Assembly: GCF_000006565.2 (NCBI RefSeq) | Contig: NC_031477.1 | Coordinates: 56,528 to 120,527, forward strand | Origin: Toxoplasma gondii ME49 | Lineage: Eukaryota > Apicomplexa > Conoidasida > Eucoccidiorida > Sarcocystidae | Direction: 5' to 3' | Length of the DNA: 64,000 bases | Shown here: piece after piece, positions 50,447 through 61,900 of the stretch | Numbering within the stretch: the stretch's first letter is position 1 | Layout of the letters: each line of letters begins with the position of its first letter | The notes under the pieces: generated by a model | The model's input: only the letters and a program-made list of their open reading frames with translations | Database searches by the model: none | What the model was told of the DNA's origin: nothing | Translations under genes and position numbers: made by a program

Positions 50447-51533
50447 AATATAGTCCCAGCGCCGCGTCGGGTACCCGAAGAAACTCACAAGACATCGTTT
50501 CCGTCGGCAGCGCTGAGGCTCGGCTCAATAACTCCTATCCTTCCACTCCCTTCAGTAGTCAACGCCATGCCGTTTTTCGTGTGGTCGCGTACGGCCTTTC
50601 CATCAGTACAGATCGCGAGACCGGTCCCACGACAGAGCAACGACGATGTGAAGGCGTCGCAGCGCTACACGTCCCGGCAGCTAGCGATTGGTTTTGTCGA
50701 GTATCGTTGATATTTTCATATCTGTCAAAAAAACATCCAGACAGCATTCGAAGAAACAGCGACAGACATAGCATCACCTAAAGGATGCAATATGCAGATG
50801 CCTACCACAGTCAACGCGAATATTCACATGAAAGTACCACGAGCCATCATCACACAATACAGTTTACACCGCGCTTGATACCAGTGACGCTCTGCAGACA
50901 AGATGTACCTAACGCCGCTATTCGTCGCAAAAACAAACTGGTGAAATGCCAACGCCGCTGATTATCGACGGCGATGCTGAATCGCCTGTTCGGACAAGAC
51001 TGAACTTTCTGCGGAACACAAAGCAATCGACTTCATCATTCGTCGTCATATACAGGTGGAAAACCAATTCACAGTATGCCTGGAATGTGCTCAGGTTATA
51101 AAGTAAGTCATGCGTACGCGGGCAAAACGTTCCAAACCACATCCAAACAATGTGTGAGTCATTTGGACCGGGCAAAAACCTGCCTTTGCTCACCTCCTCG
51201 AGCTGCAGAGTTCTGACACAAGTATACCGACATCCATACTAAGGAACAATGCTTGACCCCAGCTACATACCGTTCATTAGCTGTACCGCACACCAGTGCC
51301 AACCACTTTCCTCTCAGTATTAACACGATCAGCGGCATGCGTGTGCTGCCTGCTCCACCCATTCGCTGATGACAGCCTCATACACAGTATTGTCCTGTCT
51401 CTACTACCATATGGATCGATGACGGAGTACACTGCCTGACGCCAGTTTCCACGTCTCGCCATCCCTACTTCTTTTTGCTGGAAATGAACGAAAGCGCAAA
51501 GTCATTCGGACCTACGCTCGGTAACAGAAAGCT

Positions 51534-51937
51534 TTGACATTAGCAATGTTGTTTCCGGCAGACATGGCGCCTCACAACCCGAGACCGCTCCCCACGGGTT
51601 ACGAATCAGTCAGATCCAGCAGTACTTGCAACCGAGACGACGATAAATTCGTGCACCACGGGCCTTCTGGGCCTTCAGCCGCCAACCTCACCTGCGCAAC
51701 TTGGCACGTTCCACGTTGTCCCTGCAGCCACTTCAGATCCACAACTTCTTCAGCTCCCTTTCCGGGCTAGTAATAGCACCTCAGCGTCACGATCAGTACG
51801 ACGCCTCCCCCTCACTGTTAACTCCCACTCGCGTTGCTCCAGGCGATGCCTACCAACTTTCCGTCAAAACGAGCAATCGACGCGAATGGATAAGTACTCC
51901 TGACAACGCAACCGCAACGCGTAACGACTCATCGTAA
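51534..51937 (+). pseudogene. Array remnant with Cys block and A-Y-x-L-S block
   Basis: One frame has VRSSSTCNRDDDKFVHH then SAANLTCATWHVPRCPC. A second frame, 51701-51937, has VAPGDAYQLSVKTSNRREW, the clearest copy of the third array signature. Related copies are APGDAYCLCVNSQSRHEW near 49.63 kb and LVAYRLSPNTINRHDW near 28.86 kb. Confidence 0.42.
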
Positions 51938-54900
51938 ATAGCCAGTGCGCGCTACATCTATATCCTTCTCAAGCCCGTGTTGCTCATCCATCCGGAACGT
52001 GCTTAAAACGTTGACACAACTTCTCAAACTCCAAGACTGCACGTGAACATGGTTCCTGCGTCAGGTCATCATAGTGAACAGATCTACCGTGGTTTGCAGC
52101 CCTATCAACTCACATAGAACTACGACCTCCAGCGAGAATGGTAAGACCGGCCCCTCGATAGACCGGTGACGAGGTCAGAAGCTCGCAACGCCGTACGCTC
52201 CTCCCAAGAGCCCCAGAGCGACTATTGACATAGTATATGTGAAACACATCGAACAATAGGCGGCGGACCACACGAGCAAGCAACCAGCTTCCAATCAATA
52301 ACCTGACGAATCCACTTCATCGTCGACCGTACTGGCGACCCCCGCGGCCGCCGGCGTGACCCGCACACGACCGCACCCGTGCCCTCGGTCCGGTAACGCC
52401 GCAACGCCGCCAAAAATGCCGTAGTACATCGCCTGCGGTACAGTGTATATCGAACGTTTAAGCGCCCATGCTGTCTGTTGCGACCCACGAGTTCGCCAGC
52501 TTTGGTACGATACGATTGAAACGAATGCCAGTGTTCATGTGCCGCATCTTCTGGAACTCTTCCATACGCACACCTGCCGACAGTCTCATCGCTACCGTCT
52601 CTGTACTCCGCATTGCCGCTTAGAATGGGCGTCAAAAACACACGTACACTCATAAATACCTGGAACAGCCGGTTGTGACTAGATAGTTGGTCGAGGACAC
52701 ATGCATTGTCGTCAAGGGCATCAGCTCCTGTAAATGCGATGACCACCGACCAATCGCTAATCTGAGTCACCGTGTCTGCACTCCGGATACATTCTCTCCC
52801 CAGCAACAAATTGAAACCATTAATGGTACTATTCTGAAACGCTGCCTCTCCGCCATTACATCCAACAGTCGAATCGCTTCAGGTATCTCGTCCGTTGCAG
52901 CATCTCCACTGCGCCTTCCAACCACTGCATCCGCACCAATGTGCAGGTACGTGACGGAACAAAATGGTGCACCTGGCTCCACCATGGTCTCCGTCACGTT
53001 ACGACACTCGCCCCCATACCCACGCAGCCAGTCTACCGTTCAGCTATTATATTCGGCAGAGCGCCATCATGGTTATCTAACGCAGCCGGGAAGACCTTGT
53101 GGGCATTCAGTGACGGAGTCCTCGTACTTTCCTCGCCTAAACGACATCAACAACTGCGCAGTCGTCAAATTAGTGAGGTGGAGTACCCGATCACAGCTGG
53201 ACACCAACCACACGTCTCAGCTGTGTTGCCAACACCCCGTGGCACATTCGCCGACACCCGTAGTCTCGGCGCAGCGGTGCCACAAAACGCATGACATTCG
53301 GCCAACAATGTAATACGGCAGAAAATGTCAAGTCATCCATGTTGGCTTCCCCACTACTTCATTTTTCCTTGCATACCGCGGCCCTTGCTGACGCACATAC
53401 CTCAGTCCACGAAGTGAATTAACTACGACCCTAGCATAAACAGAATCTCGACTCTCTCACCGATGTTGTCTTTCTCCTCCATAGAAAACTTTATGATGCA
53501 CATGTCCCTCGACCCGCACAATTACCCTCACTGCGTCCAATCTCCCAGTATCAAACACCGTGTGACGCACCCGCCTGCCAGCCACACCGTATCAACCGCA
53601 TCCGCCTCCGGGGCGAGGTTGGCTGGCCTGGCTCCACCGCCCACATCATCGGAAAACTACACTGAATTCGATGTGAACTCCGCCGACCAACAGTCACAAA
53701 AACTGCACGTCATCGAGTCCATTAGTCCACCGTGAACTATGCCTGGATATGACGTCTACGCATTGCCCCACGGCCAACCTCCCCCGGACGATCATTGTAC
53801 TCAAGACTCCAACGCTTTTAGAAGTTAAATTTCCTACTTCCTCTTTCTAGAGAACGACACGAGACAACAGACACATGATCCACCACTGCACGAATTCACC
53901 CATCTCAGCTGGTTACTAACCATACAGGTCGCTCATGATAGTAGCGGCCTCAACCACACACGAACACACCCCTGTCCCTAATGGGGTGCGAAAACCGAGT
54001 ACGCCGCAGACTACCGCGAAGGAGAACTTTCACTATGGAAACCTAGCCACCCTTGCGGAGTCCATTTGGTCTAGAGCTTGATATACATGTCGCCCCCCCA
54101 TGTCGCGAGTTGCCGTATAACCCACCAGAGGATCACATTTCGTGTTCAAAACGGGTGTCGTCTCAACAAATACCCAATCGGATCTGTTTAGCACCTTTGG
54201 CTCGCTGCTCCGAATCACTCTTCACAATGCCAGCCACCTGGATAAGTTACTCGTCAATGCTATGCGGCCATTGCCACAGTGATAATTGCCGATTCGGTGC
54301 CACGTTATCTTCACCATATCTGGATCCCGCTAAGAAACAGCCTTCGAGACGTCAAACCACCCAGACAGAAGTGTTTCATGTCGGCGCCTCCACACCTTCC
54401 GTCTGCTGCTTCAGCATCGCGCCGTCCTGCTAGCGTACCCCATCAGCCCACACACCCGACAAAAATGGTGATCCTCGGGGCATTCAACGTTGCTGATTCA
54501 CCAGAACGTTCTGAGGGGACATCTCATGGCTACTCATTGACGCCGGAAAGGGGCTCCTGGATATCAAATCGCGAGGTGCCCGATTAAGGCGGTGTACGAC
54601 ATTTTGCCTACCCTCCTAGTCTAATGAGCAATCCAAACATTCAGCCGTCCAGTCCACCAGGTGACGCAGCCCACCTCAGCCGGATGTCAGCCACACAATT
54701 CACTCGTGATGCCAGCGCGTTGAATCTCCCAACACCAGTTGCCGAGGTGGAATGAATCCACATTGTACGCTGCAAGCCACTGCCTCAAAGATACTACACC
54801 ATGAAACACAACCTCCCTTGCGGCATGCAGTTGCGCATGTGTTTCCTCTGTACGGCACCGTAATCGCAAGTCGCCGCATGGGCTACCCCAATACCACATT

Positions 54901-55889
54901 CCACGGGTTGAAACAACTATGACTCTAGCACAAACGCAGCCTCTGGTCTTTACCGGGGTTGTCATGCTTCCCACCATACCTCATGATGAACAGCGCATCG
55001 ACCGACCCACAAAATGTTGTCGGCACAAACCACACCTATCCAAGCATTGTATGAATATCTATTTCCGCGCCATGCCTTTTCTGGAGCCCGCCTAAGTAAT
55101 TCCCCGAGCAACGGTGCCCCCGGCGCCACAACTTGCAGTCGAACAACCGTTTCCTGCGTTTGCCTACTTATCGTTCCCTCTGCGGCAGCACCACCCCATC
55201 TTCCCACCACGGTGTCCGCATCACCGTGCACCTACTTGGGAAAGCGGTGCCCAGTGCTTTACAGTCGTCACCATCGTGTTGCGCACTCACCCTCACGCCC
55301 GCGCGGCCAGTTCACTTGCCAGACAATGTAATGTTTCTCTGGTACTCGAGCGTAGCGTTCGGCAAGGCGCGCTAGTGACTATCTGACGCAGCTGGAAAAA
55401 AAACGTGATGATATTCTGTGACGAAGCCTCCGATCAAAGGTGTCGGATTTCGCCCCTACGTTCTTCGCCTAGTCAACATCAGCAAACGATCGCGCCGCAA
55501 AAAACGGCATTCTAGGTCATGCACTGTGGATACCTGGTCATCGCTGATGCCTCTACAGCTAGTACAGTTCGCTACGCACGGCGTCTGTAAGATTTGACCG
55601 ACCTGAGTACCGCAGCTCATGTGTTAAAAACAAGGTACAAAACTCGACACCCCTCGGATCGTTATCGCTGTTGCCACTAGGTTGCGAATATCGCACCATG
55701 CTGCGTCTGGTATCGCTCAAGCCACATGTTTTCGCCAGATCCACCCATACCTGTCAACACAAAGGTTACCCATTAAGCGCCATGCTGCCCCCCACCGCGT
55801 TTGGATCTCAATTGCCGGCTCCACCTGGAGCTACACGTGAAAGAAAACTACTACTCAGATTCCAGTATGATCAGTGTCACCGTAGTCGG

Positions 55890-56010
55890 AGTAAACATTA
55901 CTAAGACAGGATTATATAGAAGTCTTTTCCGGATAGTATATACTGGTTGTTGGACTATAGGTCTAGATCTAGAAGATCTTTGTTTAGGGTCTAACGCAAT
56001 ATGTAGTACC
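55890..56010. other. AT-richer patch, possible organelle insert
   Basis: About 110 bases (including GGATTATATAGAAGTC, GATAGTATATACTGG and a palindromic CTAGATCTAG) stand out from the C-rich array around them. The style is that of a small mitochondrial insert, like the one at 11.7 kb. I cannot match it to a specific mitochondrial gene or rRNA piece by memory. Confidence 0.3.
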
Positions 56011-56242
56011 CAACAAACCGTTACCCTCCATCATCTGCATATCTCCACCACTGCAGCATCTGTGCCGCGCTCTCCCACCAGTAAACCACCATGAGCACAC
56101 AAAACTACAGGAACAAGAATGACCCGCTCGCTCCATGTCCCTCACCACTTCGGCACCACACCACAGGGACACGCTGGTTGTCTACCAATCACATGGACAC
56201 GCTCCAGTATGCCTCCCTCCCACCTCATGCGACGGCTGATGA

Positions 56243-57139
56243 TCTAACGCAGCTGGAAATGCTCGTCCGGTCATCCAATCATGCATCCCCTTCTAAGGTT
56301 GCCAATATCTCCACTCTTACTGCGACCGCCTGGACAACAACCGCAATCGGACAGTAGTCCTGCCAACGAGGTGATGCGTCGCACCGGTGCTTGCAACTGG
56401 AAGCATTCCTCTCCCACAGTGCCCACGTAATGACTCGCTTCTCCGACAATCGTTGCCTCTAAGCGGCGACGCCACCAAATGCACCGCTCTCCACCACCCG
56501 CCAAACATTTGCAGTTTGAGAACGTGAACAGCCTTGCTGCATCTTCTGCCGCTCGAACGAGGCGTCTATCGCGGGACACTGCCGGCACCAATGCCGCCGT
56601 CCATAGGATGAAAAAGCAATAACCACTGCATAAAGACGCGCTGTGCTTTTCTCCGCCACCGTCGCTCTCCTCAGTATCACCTCCCATGACGAGTGGAATT
56701 TCTCTCGAGTTGCAGTTGATCGCTGGGCCCATCCACCTCTGTCAAAGCGGTGGCAACCCATCTACTGCCGTGCTGCTCCCGGCGCGACTAGATCTCAGAC
56801 ATACGTTCCACGAAGGCAACGGCAACTCCGGCTCCGTACGAGACAGTCGACAAGCCGTCTCGTGCCACCGCCACCAAATCGCTGTCGCTGGAGCGTCTCT
56901 GTCGCCCTTTGCACCGCTACTTTTCAGTGATTCAAAAACTCCCGAAGCCCACGACGGCGCATATGGCTCCAACTACATCATCAACAAGGCAGTACAATTG
57001 ACCAACGAGACGACGCGGGCGGTTCGACGTTCACAGCAATGTACACGCTCTCATCTATTTCAACTGACCATTCTGCGGCACGGGGAAAAATCATTTTCCA
57101 AAGCAGCCGGAAAACAGAAGTAGCTCGATCTCCTGTCAC
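56243..57139 (+). repeat. Recent duplication F, copy 1
   Basis: About 897 bases appear identical by eye to 57932-58828 (offset 1689, one array unit). A second shared block, 57268-57550, matches 58961-59243 at offset 1693. The two blocks flank 128 bases (57140-57267) in copy 1 and 132 bases (58829-58960) in copy 2 that look unrelated. Confidence 0.95.
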
Positions 57140-57931
57140 GTCTCCTGCCCGACCAAAACCATCGCCCTTACATCTTCCAGCTATCGACAGGAGAGCAACC
57201 AATTACTTCACAATGCGTAAAAGAATATGCTATATACTCTGGGAGCCGAGCGCATTGCTGAGCCCATGATGCCCGCGAGCTGCCCCGCATACCCTCACGC
57301 CCATGTCCTCCCCGACACACGTCACTAAACGCGCCGCGAACGCCCGCTTGAAGAACATTGCAGCAGGAAACTAGAGCCAGCATTCTTGCATCCTCTGCCA
57401 CTCGCGTTCGCTGCGTACGTCCCGTGTCCCGGTTTGGCCGAGCGGAGTACCAGAACTCTTGGGTCGAAACGGTCGCGATGCCAGACTGAGCACAGCCTTG
57501 CTTTGTTACGCCGTTGTCGTTCTGCTCCATATATTTCCTCATGATTCACCCTGTATCATTGCAGCCACATTGTGACGCTGCAGATCCACTTCTACTAAGG
57601 CGAGAGGCACACCTCAACCTGACTGGCGCTCCAATTGCGTGAGCCACCCTTGAACATGGGCATCCACGCATAAGCACCACTGCATCTATAGCGAGCAATG
57701 AACGAAGGTCCTACGACCACTTACTCATATCACTGCCCGTGGCGTGTGCGTCATCCTACCATTGCGCTTCCATCTGCACGCATCTCCGTAGCTGAAGAAT
57801 GGATCAGCTGGCTCTACGACTTCGACTCCCACATAACACTAAACCGCAACGCAGCGGGACTACTCCGCAGGACGCATACCGTAAGCAGTCTCCTCTGTTC
57901 CACCGTAGCATGCGCCGACAAAAACTGATTA

Positions 57932-58828
57932 GCTAACGCAGCTGGAAATGCTCGTCCGGTCATCCAATCATGCATCCCCTTCTAAGGTTGCCAATATCTC
58001 CACTCTTACTGCGACCGCCTGGACAACAACCGCAATCGGACAGTAGTCCTGCCAACGAGGTGATGCGTCGCACCGGTGCTTGCAACTGGAAGCATTCCTC
58101 TCCCACAGTGCCCACGTAATGACTCGCTTCTCCGACAATCGTTGCCTCTAAGCGGCGACGCCACCAAATGCACCGCTCTCCACCACCCGCCAAACATTTG
58201 CAGTTTGAGAACGTGAACAGCCTTGCTGCATCTTCTGCCGCTCGAACGAGGCGTCTATCGCGGGACACTGCCGGCACCAATGCCGCCGTCCATAGGATGA
58301 AAAAGCAATAACCACTGCATAAAGACGCGCTGTGCTTTTCTCCGCCACCGTCGCTCTCCTCAGTATCACCTCCCATGACGAGTGGAATTTCTCTCGAGTT
58401 GCAGTTGATCGCTGGGCCCATCCACCTCTGTCAAAGCGGTGGCAACCCATCTACTGCCGTGCTGCTCCCGGCGCGACTAGATCTCAGACATACGTTCCAC
58501 GAAGGCAACGGCAACTCCGGCTCCGTACGAGACAGTCGACAAGCCGTCTCGTGCCACCGCCACCAAATCGCTGTCGCTGGAGCGTCTCTGTCGCCCTTTG
58601 CACCGCTACTTTTCAGTGATTCAAAAACTCCCGAAGCCCACGACGGCGCATATGGCTCCAACTACATCATCAACAAGGCAGTACAATTGACCAACGAGAC
58701 GACGCGGGCGGTTCGACGTTCACAGCAATGTACACGCTCTCATCTATTTCAACTGACCATTCTGCGGCACGGGGAAAAATCATTTTCCAAAGCAGCCGGA
58801 AAACAGAAGTAGCTCGATCTCCTGTCAC
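57932..58828 (+). repeat. Recent duplication F, copy 2
   Basis: Partner of 56243-57139. The 153-codon minus-strand frame seen in both copies (56271-56732 and 57960-58421) is duplicated DNA and has no domain I recognise. Confidence 0.95.
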
Positions 58829-58960
58829 ACGTTAACCTGCCTTGTCCGGCGTTGGCATCGTTCCTACCACTTCAAGCTGAGGAGTAACGTATAGCAGCCC
58901 ACCACGTCACTATGAGGCATGTATCATATGCGCCGGGCGCAAACCGAACCACTCATCCCT

Positions 58961-59243
58961 GATGCCCGCGAGCTGCCCCGCATACCCTCACGCCCATGTC
59001 CTCCCCGACACACGTCACTAAACGCGCCGCGAACGCCCGCTTGAAGAACATTGCAGCAGGAAACTAGAGCCAGCATTCTTGCATCCTCTGCCACTCGCGT
59101 TCGCTGCGTACGTCCCGTGTCCCGGTTTGGCCGAGCGGAGTACCAGAACTCTTGGGTCGAAACGGTCGCGACGCCACACTGAGCACAGCCTTGCTTTGTT
59201 ACGCCGTTGTCGTTCTGCTCCACATATTGTCTCATGATACACC
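58961..59243 (+). repeat. Recent duplication F, second block, copy 2
   Basis: Matches 57268-57550 with a few substitutions (GCGATGCCAGACTG versus GCGACGCCACACTG). The sharp edges against unrelated filler suggest gene conversion tracts or a replaced segment between two duplicated blocks. Confidence 0.92.
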
Positions 59244-61885
59244 TTGCATTACTCAAATCATGTAGTGCTACCGGGGGATACACATGTCAAAGCGACTGTT
59301 ACTCATCTGGTGTTATGTCGTGAAACCGGTTTCTGCCACCGCCGGCACACTGCATCGTTCGGTGCCTCAGCATCCGACCCCCGTCCGGTTGTACGGGCAT
59401 CCACGCACCCCTATCAACGCGGACGAATGATAATTCCTGCTTCGTCACCCTCATTGAACACGATTTCACACGTGTCGACACGCGAAAGTCGGTAGTCTAG
59501 CGGACACACACTGTACGCCTTGGCCTATGTTCCATCGTAACATTTAGCAGCGAGGGATAGTCATCATCTAACGCAGTCGGAATAACCTCGCGAACATCTA
59601 GTCACCAGTCCCGGATCCGAATGTCATCTCGACCATTCTTACTGCTTTCGCCTAGATGATGTCACTAGACGGTCAGCTACCCAATGAAAGAAGTGCCACA
59701 TACAATCCTAGCTGGTAGCCCGCATATGCCAACGCCCGTGTCCTCTAGGGGGCAAGGTCGCCAAAGGCACCGTACGCACCCGCGGTTGAAGACAGTTCAC
59801 TATGAACCACAAGCCATCACTTTATCTGAAGTGTCCCATTTCGGGTGTGTTTCGCCACACCGCCGATGATGCCAACATTGCTATGCATGCGATGGTTCAT
59901 TTACACGCCTAGAATATACGGCATCTCCGCTTGTTACGTCTGTTGTGAAACTCGTCCACATCATAAGTCCTAATACAAAATGACTCAGCTGTGTGTATTG
60001 CGGTCGGTGCCATCCACGCTTGCTAATGTGTTGGCTAACCGTCTGTCTCCGTGTTGCTGCCATCCCAGCAGGAGCATGTCTGGATGTTCCATCCCAGCAA
60101 CTGCCCCCGAGATAACATGTCCCACAACCGGACGCCTGCTTCACGCCGCCGCCTATATCTCGCTCCTCTGCAGCGTCTTCACCGCTCCCTCTTATCACTG
60201 TACCCGCACCAGCGCACACGTCCCCGGAGACACAAAATGATGCGCCTGGCTCCAGCGGGCTCATCTTCACAGCACCAAAGTCGACGACACAGCACGACTG
60301 TTAGTCCTACGTGCACGCAATGCACATTGTCTCCTATGTGCGCCGCAAACATTATGCGGCAAGAGACAGGTATTGTTCAGCCGATCCGGGAAACGCATGG
60401 CGGGAGTTCCGGTCATGCATTTCCCGACTCGGCTGTCAGTGGCATCATCCTTACAACGTCCTCCTGACGAATAGAACAGAGCACTCGACTACATCAAAAA
60501 TTGACGCATCCCCATGTGAGACTGACGCGGAGCACACCCTTCACCCGTAATGTCAATAACCTGACCCATACTTGCCGACGCAGACTCTACGGCGGAACGA
60601 CGCCATACGATGTGCCACAGGCAGATGCCTGGTGGCAGTGTGCTGTGAACTCCTAGCCACCCACCTAACGTCGCTGTCTCATCGAGTTCGCTTTGTACGT
60701 CGAACTGCGTATCGGGAAGGACCGCCACAGTTCATAAATGAGAACCAGCACGATGCGACTATACACAGAACATCTACTCTTTGACTGTCGCTGTCTCTCT
60801 ACTCCGCTTTACAACTCATGGTAAACTGCACATCGGTCACCCTACAAATTGTCGTCGGCACCAACCACCCCTATCCAAGTAGTGACTAATAACGTACCTC
60901 CGCGCTAATCCCATATTTTCTGGATCCCGCGCAGGTGTTCTCCCGAGCACCTCTCCCCTTAACGCCGCCACTGGCAGTCCAAAAAGCGTTTCCTGCCACT
61001 GCCTATACATCTTTCCCTCTTCGGCATCTCCATCCCGTCCTCTTACCACTACATACGTATCACCGCGCAGGTATCCGGGGGTAAACCGGTGCCCCTGCCC
61101 TCACACTACGACAGCACTCTCGACTACACACAAACCATGTCAGTGTAGAGTGCGGGTAATGTACATCTTATCGTAGTTTTCACCAGACCATTCTGCGGCA
61201 AGAGAAATCTGACCACCTCCGGTGGAATACCTCTGCTGTTACAATGACGAAATCGGCGGCCGGTCAAGCACATCGTCCCTACGCTCGTTGCCTAGTCAAC
61301 ATCAATGACCAATCGCTCGTCCACAGAGCAACGTATCCGAATACAGCCGGCCTTTTCCCACGCTGTTTACCTGAGGCAAGCAAGGTGACCTAATAAGACC
61401 ACCCGCGACCGCGGCAAGAAGACTCTCAGATGCGGCGAAAGACAGTTGAGTACGCCCGTCACCGGTATCAAACCGCCGCAACAGTTGTGGTTGTGTTGCT
61501 GTTCAGCATTTATTTCGCGATACTGCGGGAACGAAAGTCGCACCTCATGTGTTGATACATCTGTGACCCTGGCTTAATTGCAGCCTCGGGTCTGTACGGG
61601 GGGTATCGCCCTACTCATCACACTTCGAGATGCACCACGTCCCCTCGATTCACGTACTGCCCCCCTCCCAAAGCCAACCGGTCATATCCAAGCACTGTCT
61701 CATTGTATATTGCCCTGCCACATCCATCGTTTCTGGAACCAGCCTCAGCGTTCCCGCGAGTAGCTCCGCCGATGGCACCACCGGCAGTCCAACACGCGTC
61801 TCCTGCCACTGACTGCACATCTTCCCGTCTGTGGCATCTCCATCCCGTCCTCTTATCGCTGCATCTGCATCACCGCGCAGATACT

Positions 61886-61900
61886 GGGGGGGGGGGGGGG
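61886..61900 (+). repeat. Poly-G tract (15 G)
   Basis: An uninterrupted G run follows CACCGCGCAGATACT. The related copy near 61065 has only ATCCGGGGGTAAAC at the same place, so the tract expanded in this unit. Confidence 0.95.

Noticed and set aside
55983..55992. TTTAGGG, the coccidian telomere repeat
   Set aside because: Isolated single occurrences (also near 5799) with no tandem run, so no telomere or internal telomeric tract.
56271..56732. 153-codon minus-strand frame present in two copies (also 57960-58421)
   Set aside because: Apparently identical because the DNA is duplicated; opposite to array direction and no recognisable domain.
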